Position numbers and translations under genes: made by a program
Notes under the pieces: model-generated
Told to the model about the DNA's origin: nothing
The model's input: the letters and a program-made list of their open reading frames with translations, nothing else
Database searches by the model: none
Shown: positions 19,801 to 28,460 of the stretch, one piece after another
Numbering within the stretch: position 1 is the stretch's first letter
Layout of the letters: every line of letters starts with the position of its first letter
Source of the DNA: CALBPI01 sp039033995
Lineage (GTDB): Bacteria; Pseudomonadota; Gammaproteobacteria; Steroidobacterales; Woeseiaceae
Reading direction: 5' to 3'
DNA: 64,000 nt
Assembly (NCBI GenBank): GCA_039033995.1
Contig: JBCCBP010000002.1
Coordinates: forward strand, 1 to 64,000

Positions 19801-19889
19801 CGATGGTCTACGCCGGACTCGACAAAATGAAAAACTGGTTCTCCAATGTCTGGCGCAATGCTGCAACGGTACGGCGCGCGGCTGCCTAG
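16809..19889 (+). CDS. RND efflux permease, second subunit
   Basis: 1026 residues, a complete RND permease distinct from its upstream neighbour. TM4 carries AVGMLVDNSVVVTES and the second half LIGVVVNNGIVLVDHIN. An adaptor followed by two permeases recalls MdtABC and TriABC, where the two permeases form a mixed trimer; whether they do so here is inference. The stop codon shares the tetranucleotide CTAG with the stop of the convergent coiled-coil gene. Confidence 0.95.
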   Translation: MIHTEFSLRRPVTIFMIFAALAAVGLISSRLLPLEELPDIEWPGFFVYIPYDGSSPKETERQITRPAEEALATLNGVKNMYSTSTEDSTEIWLEYGFNSNAQTAAVEARVKLDAIRDQMPPDLERIQVFSGSMNDQPIMQLRVSSERNLENAYELLDRVVKRRIERIEGVSKVELQGVEPPEVRIKLDAGRIDAHNIDLNELSSLLLRSNFAITGGQITSGNERLTLRPSDEYQTLQDIEQLVIDGRNLRLGDIATITKQPRDRTYGRHLDQKYAIGLSVNRASGYNMVEVADRVKAEVEAIGQLPEMQGIQIFDLDNKANSVRQSLRDLVFSGVFGALLAIVVLYFFLRHFVSTLIVTLSVPLSLVITLGAMYFAGLTLNILTLMGLMLAVGMLVDNSVVVTESIFRYRQMMPNEPVEATMKGVKEVGVAVMASTATSVCVFLPLVFGEQIDIMVFLRHVGVTISVAIVCSLVVAQTLIPLLASKVKDIPTEASGGMMLRVAERYQRILQGIVFTRGFKRLIAPIVAIGILGSMAIPISTEMFKVEMFPEEPTRRLFLRYNTNDIYSLDVLEDAVNTVEGYLYDNKERLNIDTVYSYWDRARAESTILLDKSNVTIGSKEAMEIILEELPDIAVGDPSFQRQNQGGGEGFSVVLTGESTDRLVSLMTDTYALLQNVEGLTDFSSDLTAGQREVQVKLDRVRAARYGLTASSVGQAVGVALRGERLREFRTENGEVEMRLAFRDNDRQSVAQLGNLILPGVAADGSRIGVPLYRVAELTEQRGSRNIRRTNRRTSVQLTAALDGDATLEEVKPRVEKVLKELQLPAGYEWSFGRGFDRADETKNVLVENILLGVLLILVVMAALFESLLYPLSIMVSLVYSFVGVVWFLALTGTPLTFMGMTGLMILIGVVVNNGIVLVDHINNLRREGMTRDEAIVIGARDRLRPILMTAATTILGLAPLAFGDTQVGSGGPAYYPMARAIIGGLGFSTIVSLFVVPMVYAGLDKMKNWFSNVWRNAATVRRAAA

Positions 19890-20944
19890 CGCAGCAACAC
19901 CGTCGATAATGCGAACAAGTCGTCTCGCATGACTTGGTCGGGTGCGGCCAACGCGTTATCGACGACTAAAGGACTGTCCGTCTCTCCCGTAACGTGAAGC
20001 TGGCCAACAAAATCTGAGGGCATCGCAGCGTGCTCGGACTCGAAACCGGCGATGATCTCTAGGTGGGCGACCTGCCGCGCGATCAGCTGCCGGACCTTTC
20101 GCGATGCCATATTGCGGTTCAGACGCGCCTCGCGTCGCCTTACCGTGGCCAGACTTTCGGTCACCGATTGCTGATCACCAAAGTCGACAGCGCCCAGCTC
20201 GCGCTCGGTAGCAAGCCGCATCTTGTACAACAGTTCACCGCCCGCTAGCTGTGCGCAGAAAAACTGTGCCCATGCCAGAATCTCGAAATTGATCTTGCGC
20301 TTGTCGGCGACAGACAAGCCAATACTGAGCGGCGCAACAGCGCTTTCCACTTGGCGATGATGCGCGATCAAGGCATCGAGATGTTCATCGCGTGCTGCTA
20401 ACTCGTCGCGAACATCGACCAGTTCGCGATCCAGACGACGGCGGCGCCAGAACCACCAGGCACGACGCGCCGCGTAACGCGCGTGGCGCAACAATTCGAG
20501 TCTTTGCTGTGTCGCAGCTCTAGCCAATTGTTCATGCTCAATCTTCGTCGCGACTCGATCAATCCGATCACGCTGCTCGAGGTTCCACTCCGACAGCGCC
20601 CTCGCCTTGTTTTCGCCTTCGATGCGGTTCGTTGATTCCGTGACAATCAGTCGCAGTCGATCGGTGGCACGTTGCCAGGCGCCGCCGAGCTGAAAATAGA
20701 GAAGCGCGGCATCGGCTCGCTCCAGATCGCTGAACAAAGATTCGAGATAATCAACGCGGGCCTGCAATGCATCATTGTCTCGCCGCGCCTCGCTCAAACG
20801 CTCTTCCAACAGACGCCGGTCCGCCCGCAAATCCGCATAGGATTTTTTCAGCGCGACACGATTGGAGAACAACTCAAGCAGACGCTGTTGTTCTTCGGTG
20901 TTCGCACTTTTCGTGTCATCGTTGGTGAGCGTCAGCGAACTCAT
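19886..20944 (-). CDS. Hypothetical long coiled-coil protein
   Basis: 352 residues. Residues 17-75 and 100-200 are heptad-rich, charged coiled coil, broken by a basic aromatic patch (RRAWWFWRRRRLD). The C-terminal 150 residues look globular. There is no signal peptide and no clear membrane helix. I do not recognise the family. It is the last gene of a minus-strand group starting with ppsR and DUF1249. The aromatic/basic patch could contact a membrane surface, which is a guess. Confidence 0.72.
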   Translation of the reverse strand: MSSLTLTNDDTKSANTEEQQRLLELFSNRVALKKSYADLRADRRLLEERLSEARRDNDALQARVDYLESLFSDLERADAALLYFQLGGAWQRATDRLRLIVTESTNRIEGENKARALSEWNLEQRDRIDRVATKIEHEQLARAATQQRLELLRHARYAARRAWWFWRRRRLDRELVDVRDELAARDEHLDALIAHHRQVESAVAPLSIGLSVADKRKINFEILAWAQFFCAQLAGGELLYKMRLATERELGAVDFGDQQSVTESLATVRRREARLNRNMASRKVRQLIARQVAHLEIIAGFESEHAAMPSDFVGQLHVTGETDSPLVVDNALAAPDQVMRDDLFALSTVLLR

Positions 20945-21046
20945 TTCGCAACCCAGGCTCCGGTCAGCACATCAATATTGCATAATATGCCGCAAGAACT
21001 GCGCGGGTTCCTTGAATCAGCGCACAAAACGCTATGGCGATGGACT

Positions 21047-21589
21047 TCAATCCGTAGGGAAACGATGTCCGCTATCAAGACAAAAGTCGAGCCACTTGTT
21101 CAACATGACATTGCGCTTCCAGCGTTGATCCAATTCCTCGCGATGGGTCGCCGCAATGCTGCGTAACACGCGATGCCGATGGTCATCGCGGAATCGCATC
21201 ACCTCGGCCAGCTTGCCATCGAAATACACACGAACGAGAAGATCCGGGTCTGCGAACCAGTCTTCACGCGCTAGCGCGTCATCGGTGATGGCTGTCGCCG
21301 GTGGATGTCGGCCGTCCTCGGCAAACCAGTAGGTGAGTGTCAATGTGCACGTGTAGCGCGTGCGCTCGAGAATCTGCAAGTGCAACGGAATATCTGCAGG
21401 CGCATCAGAACAATGCGTACCGACGATGCTGGCAAGATCCGGCACCAGTTGTCTGAGCCGCAGATAATTACTCTCGTACAGGCTCATGAGCCCGGTAAAG
21501 CTTCTGGGTTTCGCGATCGTTTGCGGCACCAGATAGCTATCAGCATCCGACGGCGCAAGCGTTGGTTTACGGTCGGTCGACTGCGTCAT
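21047..21589 (-). CDS. DUF1249 (YqiB-like) protein
   Basis: 180 residues. The core SFTGLMSLYESNYLRLRQLVPDL and the later RVYFDGKLAEVMRF and LNKWLDFCLDSGHRF segments match the DUF1249 family, known from E. coli YqiB next to cpdA. Function is not established. It overlaps the ppsR stop by four bases and is therefore translationally coupled to it, a pairing different from the E. coli one. Confidence 0.85.
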   Translation of the reverse strand: MTQSTDRKPTLAPSDADSYLVPQTIAKPRSFTGLMSLYESNYLRLRQLVPDLASIVGTHCSDAPADIPLHLQILERTRYTCTLTLTYWFAEDGRHPPATAITDDALAREDWFADPDLLVRVYFDGKLAEVMRFRDDHRHRVLRSIAATHREELDQRWKRNVMLNKWLDFCLDSGHRFPTD

Positions 21590-22410
21590 GGTCGCACCCT
21601 GCGTTCGACGCCGGTCGCTTCAAGAATACGGCTGGCGATTTCTTCGATAGAAAACTCCGTCGTATCAACAAAAGGAATTTTGTAGCGCTTAAAAATAGAC
21701 GCCGCCGTACGCAGCTCAAAATTGACTTGCTGTGCACTCGCGTAACGGCCTGCTGCGCGTCGTTCTCGCCGAATGTGCTGTAGCCGCCTCGGCGTAATCG
21801 TTAAACCAAACAACTTGTTGCGATTGCTCGTGAGTTTTTCCGGCAGCGTGCCGCTCTCGAACTCATCATCGGTCAGCGGATAATTGGCGGCGTACACGCC
21901 GTATTGCAGGGCGAGATACAAGCAGGTGGGGGTCTTACCTGAACGCGATACGCCAAGAAGAATCACATCGGCCTGCTCATAGTTTCGCGTCATGCCACCA
22001 TCATCGTTGGCCAGCGCGTAATTCGTGGCCTCGATTCGTTTCATGTAGGTGTCGGTATCGGACATGCCATGCGCGCGCCCGGCCGCGTGCGACGCCGGCG
22101 CTTTCAGTTCTTCTTCCAGCGTGCCAACGAAGGCGTCGAAAATATCTAGATACAAGCCGTCCGCGGTGCGAATAATCTCGCGTAAATGATCATGTACCAA
22201 CGAGCTGAACACGATCGGTTTGTGGGTATCGCGCTCAGCCGCTTTATCGATTTTTTCCTTGAGCGCCAGTGCACGTTCGTCCGAATCCACGAATGGCACC
22301 GTGACCTGCACAAATTCCTCCGTCGCGAATTGCGTCAACAAACTATGCCCCAGCGTCTCCGCGGTAACACCCGTCTGATCGGAAATAAAAAAAACGGTTC
22401 GCTGTGCCAT
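21586..22410 (-). CDS. ppsR: PEP synthase regulatory protein, bifunctional kinase/pyrophosphorylase
   Basis: 274 residues, normal for the DUF299 family. The N-terminal VFFISDQTGVTAETLGHSLL and the P-loop-like GVSRSGKTPT are family signatures. PpsR inactivates PEP synthase by ADP-dependent phosphorylation of a threonine and reactivates it by phosphate-dependent removal. It is divergent from ppsA, the classical arrangement, and heads a short operon with DUF1249 and a coiled-coil gene. Confidence 0.96.
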   Translation of the reverse strand: MAQRTVFFISDQTGVTAETLGHSLLTQFATEEFVQVTVPFVDSDERALALKEKIDKAAERDTHKPIVFSSLVHDHLREIIRTADGLYLDIFDAFVGTLEEELKAPASHAAGRAHGMSDTDTYMKRIEATNYALANDDGGMTRNYEQADVILLGVSRSGKTPTCLYLALQYGVYAANYPLTDDEFESGTLPEKLTSNRNKLFGLTITPRRLQHIRRERRAAGRYASAQQVNFELRTAASIFKRYKIPFVDTTEFSIEEIASRILEATGVERRVRP

Positions 22411-22517
22411 GCCCGCCGGATCTTGCTAGGTAATACATCACCATACCCCACAATCCCGAGACACGGCAGGGTTGACAATCGCAAAATGTGACGTCGGCAA
22501 GCGTTTTCGTTTGGACA

Positions 22518-22628
22518 CCGGTATAATGTCGGACGCGCCAGCGCGGGAAGCCGGGCGGAGAGGCCGAGACTCGCGGTGGGGACCTGCAACAGGCCGCCCG
22601 AGGCCGTATACCAACAAGAGAGCGCACC
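22518..22628 (+). promoter_or_regulatory. Putative ppsA promoter -10 box and structured 5' leader
   Basis: A consensus TATAAT at 22522-22527 lies about 100 bases before the ppsA GTG; no good -35 is seen at 17 bases. The 11-mer CCGGTATAATG (22518-22528) also occurs, inverted, at guaB. The leader contains CGGGCGG (22552-22558) able to pair with CCGCCCG (22594-22600), enclosing a small CCTG-CAA-CAGG hairpin (22583-22593). I do not recognise a known riboswitch. Confidence 0.4.
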
Positions 22629-24996
22629 GTGAATCCATACGTCATTCCTTTTGAGCAACTTGGCATGTCTGACGTCGAGCGCGTCGGCGGCAAAAACGCC
22701 TCCCTCGGCGAAATGATCAGCAACTTAGCCAGTCTGGGCGTCAGCGTTCCGGGAGGATTCGCGACGACGGCAGAAGCTTATCGCGTTTTTTTTAGCTCAT
22801 GATGATCTCGACAAACGCATTGCCGATCGGCTGGCCGATCTCGATGTGGATGACATTGGTGCCCTAACGTCCGCTGGTGGCGATATCCGGGGCTGGATCA
22901 TGGACGCACCGCTGCCAGAGCAATTACGGGAGGATATGGCGACCGCCTGGAAAAGCATGTCGGGCGGTCGGGACATTGCGGTTGCCGTACGTTCATCGGC
23001 TACGGCGGAAGACCTGCCGGACGCGTCGTTTGCAGGCCAGCAGGAAACGTTTCTCAATATCCGCGGTTTCGACAACGTCATAGACGCGATGCGTGAAGTA
23101 TTCGCGAGCCTGTTTAATGATCGCGCCATCGCCTATCGGGTACACCAGGGCTATTCTCACGAGCAGGTTGCACTGTCGGCCGGGATTCAACACATGGTCC
23201 GCAGTGATCGCGGCGCCAGTGGTGTGATGTTCACACTCGACACCGAATCCGGCTTTCGCGACCTGGTTTTCATTACGTCATCCTGGGGCCTCGGCGAGAC
23301 GGTGGTGCAAGGCGCTGTCAATCCGGACGAGTTTTACGTCTACAAACCCGCCCTGCGTGACGGTAAATTTCCAATCATGCGCCGGAATCTGGGCAGTAAA
23401 GCGATCAAAATGGTGTTCAGCGATGACGCTAAGGCGGGCAAGAGCGTCAAAACGGTGGACGTCGATGCGGCAGACACCCAGCGGTTCTCGATTACCGATG
23501 ATGACATTCTCGAATTATCTCGTTTCGCGCTGACGATCGAGGAACACTACCAGCGGCCGATGGATATCGAGTGGGGCAAAGACGGTGAAGACGGCAAGCT
23601 GTACATCCTGCAAGCCCGACCGGAAACCGTGCAGAGCCGCAGCGGTCGAACGTTGCAGCGCTTCTCGCTAAAGTCCCGTTCAGACGTGGTCTGCAGCGGA
23701 CGCAGCATCGGCCAGAAAATTGGCTCGGGTAAAACGCGAGTCATCAACGACGTCAGTGAAATGGCGCGCGTACAAAGCGGCGACGTTTTGGTCGCGGACA
23801 TGACCGATCCCGACTGGGAACCGGTCATGAAACGCGCCGCCGCTATAGTAACGAATCGCGGCGGTCGCACCTGTCACGCCGCTATTATCGCGCGTGAGCT
23901 CGGTATTCCTGCGGTCGTCGGCTGCGGCGACGCGACCGATCGCATTCCGGATGGCAGCGAAGTGACGGTATCTTGCGCCGAGGGGGACGAAGGCTTTATC
24001 TACGAGGGCCTGCTGGAATTCGAAAAACATCAGATCGAGCTCGATTCCCTACCTGACATCCCCGTGAAGATCATGATGAATGTCGGCAATCCAGACCGCG
24101 CATTCGACTTTGCGTCGATCCCTAACTCCGGGGTTGGCCTGGCACGACTCGAGTTCATCATCAACCGCATGATTGGCGTCCATCCGCAGGCACTGCTTGA
24201 ATACGACAAGGTCGATGCCGATACACGCGAGCTCATCGACGAGCAGATGGCGGGCTACGACGATCCGATCGAGTTTTTTGTCAGCAAGCTTGCCGAAGGG
24301 GTCAGTTCAATCGCCGCCGCGTTTGCGCCGAACCCAGTCATCGTGCGCCTGTCTGACTTCAAATCGAACGAGTACGCCAATCTGATTGGCGGCGAACTCT
24401 ACGAGCCGGACGAAGAAAACCCAATGCTTGGCTTTCGTGGTGCTGCCCGCTATGTCGATGCTGCATTCCGTCCTTGCTTCGAACTCGAGTGTCAGGCCAT
24501 TCGCCGCGTGCGAGAAGACATGGGGCTTACGAACGTTGAAGTGATGGTGCCGTTCGTGCGCACCGTCGAGCAGGCCAAGCAAGTCACGTCATTACTCGCT
24601 GAGAACGGACTGGAACGTGGTAAGCATGGTCTTCGCATTATCATGATGTCAGAACTGCCAACCAACGCGTTGCTGGCCGATCAGTACCTGGAGCACTTCG
24701 ATGGCATGTCGATCGGTTCCAACGACATGACACAACTGGCGCTGGGGCTCGACCGGGATTCAGGGCTGATTGCAGATCTGTTCGACGAGCGCGACGAGGC
24801 CGTCAAAGCACTGCTGGAGATGACGATCAGCGCATGCCGCAACGCCAATAAGTATGTCGGCATCTGCGGTCAGGGTCCGTCGGATCATCCCGAACTTGCG
24901 CGTTGGTTACTGGATCAAGGCATTGAAAGTATGTCGCTGAACCCGGATACCGTTATCGAAACGTGGCTCTTTCTCGCTGGCGAGAAAGTCGGATAA
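22629..24996 (+). CDS. ppsA: Phosphoenolpyruvate synthase, interrupted by a +1 homopolymer frameshift
   Basis: The enzyme converts pyruvate and ATP to PEP, AMP and phosphate, opening gluconeogenesis. Reading starts at GTG 22629 and matches the PpsA N-terminus (LGMSDVERVGGKNASLGEM, VPGGFATTAEAYRVF), then hits TGA at 22800 after a run of eight T (22786-22793). With seven T the frame joins exactly to the downstream frame (LAHDDLDKRIADRL), giving 788 residues against 792 in E. coli. All later motifs are intact: ATP-grasp region, phospho-His416 in GGRTCHAAI, and GICGQGPSDH with the active-site Cys. So the gene is either mis-sequenced, recently broken, or rescued by slippage. No restart near 22846 would give a working N-terminal ATP-binding domain. 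Confidence 0.9.
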
Positions 24997-25020
24997 CTAG
25001 ATCGCGGGTGAGAAAGTCGG
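24982..25020 (+). repeat. Short direct repeat at the ppsA stop codon
   Basis: The 11-mer GAGAAAGTCGG occurs at 24982-24992, in the last codons of ppsA, and again at 25010-25020, each followed by a purine and TA. The first copy is also half of an inverted repeat (24969-24977 with 24980-24988). It looks like a local duplication of the gene end; no function is apparent. Confidence 0.5.
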
Positions 25021-25063
25021 GTAGCCGGCACGCGGCAATCGCTGCTCCAGTGCGCGCTTGCGC

Positions 25064-25783
25064 TTAGATCAAATCGCTGCCGTAGCCGCCGCGTTTGCGC
25101 CGTCGCATTCCAGGCAGAATAAGACCCAGCACCAGACCGACCAATAGAATAGCGGCACCGGTCAGCACCCACTGCACTACCCTGCGAGAGGACAGCTCAC
25201 GATTTTCCTCTTCGGTGCTCTGCAATTGAATCTGCGTATCGGTCAACTCTTTGCGCAGTGTCTTGTTCTCGCGATCAATGTTGATGACGTTGGCCGCCTT
25301 GCGTTGCAAATCGGCCAGCTCCTGTTCCAGCCGTTCATTGCTCTGCTGCAGCGCAGAGATACGCTGTGTTGCCTGCGCGTTGGCCTGACGCAGGTCGTCG
25401 AGCTCCCGGCCTCGGTCGCCGCTCTGATCACGCAGCGTTGCCAACCGCTCGGTCAGCGCCGCGAGCTGGCTGCGCGCATCCTGCTCTGACATCAAATACC
25501 GCGTCAGTACGTAGCCTTCGGTGGAACTGGTGGTCAACCTGACTCGGCTGTAGCCTGTCGCTGGGTCCTGTTCAAGGACTCGCAACGGTGTACCTGAGGA
25601 CAACATACGAACGATTCGATTATCGGTGCTCGGTCCGCCGCGCATTGTCACCTCGAACTGATCCGTGACGTAACGGGTCGTTTCCTGTGCGCTGGCTCCC
25701 TGCGCAATCAAGGCGCCGAACAACGCGAACACGAGCAATAGCGACGAAAATGGCGATACAGACTGACGAACTTGGTTAAACAT
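25064..25783 (-). CDS. SH3-domain and coiled-coil membrane protein (YgiM/TIGR04211-like)
   Basis: 239 residues: a signal peptide to about residue 32, a bacterial SH3 domain at about 38-98 (VTMRGGPSTDNRIVRML ... GYVLTRYL), a periplasmic coiled coil at 100-200 and a C-terminal membrane helix (QWVLTGAAILLVGLVLGLIL) with a basic cytosolic tail. This matches the TIGR04211 family that includes E. coli YgiM. The SH3 domain may bind cell-wall peptides; the precise role is not known. It stands alone on the minus strand, convergent with ppsA. Confidence 0.88.
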   Translation of the reverse strand: MFNQVRQSVSPFSSLLLVFALFGALIAQGASAQETTRYVTDQFEVTMRGGPSTDNRIVRMLSSGTPLRVLEQDPATGYSRVRLTTSSTEGYVLTRYLMSEQDARSQLAALTERLATLRDQSGDRGRELDDLRQANAQATQRISALQQSNERLEQELADLQRKAANVINIDRENKTLRKELTDTQIQLQSTEEENRELSSRRVVQWVLTGAAILLVGLVLGLILPGMRRRKRGGYGSDLI

Positions 25784-25863
25784 GGCGTACGTTATGGCAA
25801 CACGAAGCCCGCTAGATTAAGGCTTGGCAGGGTGTTTGTACACTGTCTCCACGCGGCAACAGG

Positions 25864-26271
25864 TTACTCCGCGGCCGGACGCGTCAGGTGCGCCAGCGTG
25901 TGCGCATAGCGTTCCCAGTGCTGGCCATCAAATGGCTCGATCGTGATCTCGGCCATCCAGTGCTGCTCTAGTGTATGAATGTTGATACTGACACCTTCCG
26001 GATTCGAGCGCGGGCGGTAGAATGACTTAACGCCGCACGTACCACAAAACCAATGCCTCGCAACACCGGTATTGAATCGATACTCGCGCAGGGCCTTTTC
26101 GCCACGCAACAGCTCGAATCGTTCCGCAGGGACAATCAATCCGACAAAGCCCGATGCGCGACAAATAGAACAGTTACAGGCATGGGCGACAGCGTTGTCC
26201 GGCACGCTGACAGTGAACGCGACCGCGCCGCAGTGACATCCTCCAGAAGCCAGCCTGTCTGAATCAGCCAT
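25864..26271 (-). CDS. GFA (glutathione-dependent formaldehyde-activating/CENP-V) family protein
   Basis: 135 residues with the zinc-binding cysteines of the family: CHCGAV near 12, CNCSICR near 33-38 and CGTCGVKSF near 77-80. The founding member was proposed to condense formaldehyde with glutathione, though many members have unknown substrates. The ATG at 26271 overlaps the end of the upstream methyltransferase gene by eight bases, so the two are coupled. Confidence 0.88.
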   Translation of the reverse strand: MADSDRLASGGCHCGAVAFTVSVPDNAVAHACNCSICRASGFVGLIVPAERFELLRGEKALREYRFNTGVARHWFCGTCGVKSFYRPRSNPEGVSINIHTLEQHWMAEITIEPFDGQHWERYAHTLAHLTRPAAE

Positions 26272-26935
26272 TCTGCACACCACTCTGTGTCCGCCACACC
26301 AGCAATTCGTTGTTGGCCGGCATGGCGTATTGCGCGACCTGCAGCCATCCAGTCGCAGCGGCGAGCGCCTGTACAGCACCACGATCGCGGATTCCGCGAT
26401 CACCGCCGTCTGCTCGCAGCTCGGCATCGAAACGTGCGTTGCCGTCGCTGGTCGGCTTACCCCGGTGATGAAAAGGGCCATAAATTATCAACAGGCTATC
26501 CGTCGACAATGACCGATGCATATTCGCAAACAGCTGCTCTACGGCCGACCACGACATGATGTGCAGCGTGTTCGCCGTAAAAAGCGCATTCGCTTCCAGG
26601 AGTGGCCATGTGTCGGACTGCGCGGCATTCAACGCAAGCGGCGATGCAATAGACTGCGCGGCTGCCGACAAATCGCGCCATGCGCTGATCGTTGCAAAAT
26701 CGGGCGCAACGTCCGTCGGCAACCAGCGCAAGCCTCGCAGTGCCGCAGTCATCCACGCTGCGTGTTGCCCGGTGCCACACCCCACCTCGATAACAAGTTC
26801 GTCATCGTGTAACCAATCGACGAGCACGTTAGCGATAGCACTGGCATTGCGTTGGCAGGCCGGGGCGACGCGCAGCCCTGCCGGTGGTGCGGTCAATCGC
26901 TGATTAACCGCCGTCAAGCTGAGACGCTGAGCCAT
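26264..26935 (-). CDS. DUF938 family SAM-dependent methyltransferase
   Basis: 223 residues. The motif I region VIEVGCGTGQHAAWM binds S-adenosylmethionine, and PACQRNASAI, LPTD and YGPFHHRGKPTSDGNARFD are DUF938 hallmarks. The substrate is unknown; the eukaryotic relative is METTL26. It starts inside the end of orn (22-base overlap) and overlaps the GFA gene downstream, making an orn-methyltransferase-GFA operon. Confidence 0.9.
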   Translation of the reverse strand: MAQRLSLTAVNQRLTAPPAGLRVAPACQRNASAIANVLVDWLHDDELVIEVGCGTGQHAAWMTAALRGLRWLPTDVAPDFATISAWRDLSAAAQSIASPLALNAAQSDTWPLLEANALFTANTLHIMSWSAVEQLFANMHRSLSTDSLLIIYGPFHHRGKPTSDGNARFDAELRADGGDRGIRDRGAVQALAAATGWLQVAQYAMPANNELLVWRTQSGVQNG

Positions 26936-27474
26936 TGTGCCCGATAGTGTTTCAGCTCAGCGATCGAGTCGCGGATGTCGTCCAGCGCCAGGTGACTCGA
27001 TTGCTTCGTAAAACCACTCGCAATATCTGGTCGCCAAAGATTGGCGAGTATCTTCAGCGTACTCACGTCGAGGTTACGGTAGTGGAAGAATCGCTCCAAC
27101 GACGGCATATAGCGGGCGAGGAATCGTCGATCCTGGCAAATACTGTTGCCGCACATCGGTGAGCTGCCCGCAGCGAGCAGGGGCTCCAGAAATTCGAGTG
27201 TCTGCCGTTCCGCTTCAGCCGTCGAAATCGTACTCTCAAGCACCCGCTTCGTTAATCCCGACTGACCGTGCTGGCGAGTATTCCATTCGTCCATCGCCGT
27301 CATACGCGCCTCGGATTGTCGAATCGCCAGTACCGGGCCCACCGCCAGTTCTTCTAACGCCGCATCCGTCACAATCGTCGCGATTTCGATGATGCGATCA
27401 GTGTCAGGATCGAGACCGGTCATTTCAAGGTCAATCCAGATCAGTCTTTGCGCGCCATTGTCTCTCTTATTCAT
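26914..27474 (-). CDS. orn: Oligoribonuclease
   Basis: 186 residues, close to the 181 of E. coli. DEDDh exonuclease motifs are present: WIDLEMTGL (Asp, Glu), the NSICQDRRFL segment (Asp), and HLALDDIRDSI (His, Asp). It degrades di- and short oligoribonucleotides, including pGpG from c-di-GMP, and so completes turnover of the signal that the diguanylate cyclase at 39.3-40.7 kb would make. The ATG at 27474 begins MNKRD. It is divergent from rsgA, as in many gammaproteobacteria. Confidence 0.96.
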   Translation of the reverse strand: MNKRDNGAQRLIWIDLEMTGLDPDTDRIIEIATIVTDAALEELAVGPVLAIRQSEARMTAMDEWNTRQHGQSGLTKRVLESTISTAEAERQTLEFLEPLLAAGSSPMCGNSICQDRRFLARYMPSLERFFHYRNLDVSTLKILANLWRPDIASGFTKQSSHLALDDIRDSIAELKHYRAQWLSVSA

Positions 27475-27530
27475 GATGCAAAGTGTAGCAGACGCAGCAT
27501 CGGAATCTGTTGACTGGCATACTGCGTCGC

Positions 27531-28460
27531 ATGCCACGTCGTTCCGCTCCCGCCAAGCCACCCGCCGACACGCAGCCGATGCGCGTCTGTGCAGCCTGGG
27601 GCCGACGTTTTCTACTCCGCGATGAATCCGATTCCCAAACCCGTCGACAAGCACGCACCCGCGGCAAACGACTCAGACCGGTGTGCGGTGACGAAGTTTT
27701 CGCGCAGCCGCTCGCTGGTGAATCTGATTGGGTTATCGAACAGATCGGCGTGCGGCGTAATGAACTCAGCCGCCCCGATCTTCGCGGTCGTCGCGAAGTG
27801 CTGGCGGCGAACATCGACACGGTCGTCGTCGTAGTCTGTGAGACACCCAGCCCTGACTGGTTCATTGTCGATCGCTATCTTGCCGCGGCGAGACAAATGC
27901 AGTGCGACGCGATTCTGGTTTGGAACAAGCGGGATCTCGCATCGCCCGACGCCGAACTGAGCACCTTCGAATCGATCGGCTATCGCGTGATCAGTACATC
28001 AAAAGACGACGCAACGACCGTGATCCCGCTAACCGACGCATTGGCCGGGCAACGCAGTATCTTCGTCGGCCAGTCCGGGGTTGGAAAATCATCCCTGATC
28101 AATGCGCTGGGTGCTGAGCAGCAACAACGAACCGCCACCATTTCTGATGCAAACGCTGAAGGCCGCCATACGACCGTTGCGGCCACACTGCTCTACCTGG
28201 ATCACGCGATTGAGGTCATCGACTCTCCCGGCGTGCGCGACTACGCACCGAGCATCGAAAGTCTGGTTGATGTTGACCAGGGCTTTGTTGAGATTGACGC
28301 GCTCGCCGCTAGCTGTCGCTTCGGCAATTGTATGCACCGTGCAGAACCTGGCTGTGCGGTCAAGGAAGCGCTGGCCGACGAGACGCTTTCCGAGCGTCGC
28401 TACCAAAGCTACTTGCGGCTGGTCAATCTCACGCGTCAGCTGCGAGCAGATAAGTACTAA
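27531..28460 (+). CDS. rsgA: Ribosome small subunit-dependent GTPase A
   Basis: 309 residues. After an OB-fold N-terminus the GTPase motifs come in circularly permuted order: NKRD (G4), then GQSGVGKSS (G1), then DSPG (G3), followed by a zinc motif with Cys/His spacing (CRFGNCMHRAEPGC). RsgA checks late 30S maturation and releases RbfA. The ATG at 27531 begins MPRRSAPAK with the usual basic start. Its stop shares the four bases CTAA with the stop of the convergent hinT gene. Confidence 0.96.
   Translation: MPRRSAPAKPPADTQPMRVCAAWGRRFLLRDESDSQTRRQARTRGKRLRPVCGDEVFAQPLAGESDWVIEQIGVRRNELSRPDLRGRREVLAANIDTVVVVVCETPSPDWFIVDRYLAAARQMQCDAILVWNKRDLASPDAELSTFESIGYRVISTSKDDATTVIPLTDALAGQRSIFVGQSGVGKSSLINALGAEQQQRTATISDANAEGRHTTVAATLLYLDHAIEVIDSPGVRDYAPSIESLVDVDQGFVEIDALAASCRFGNCMHRAEPGCAVKEALADETLSERRYQSYLRLVNLTRQLRADKY

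Noticed and set aside
22846..24996. A shorter ppsA starting at ATG 22846
   Set aside because: It would lack the first 72 residues of the ATP-binding domain, and the sequence upstream of it still encodes PpsA in both frames.
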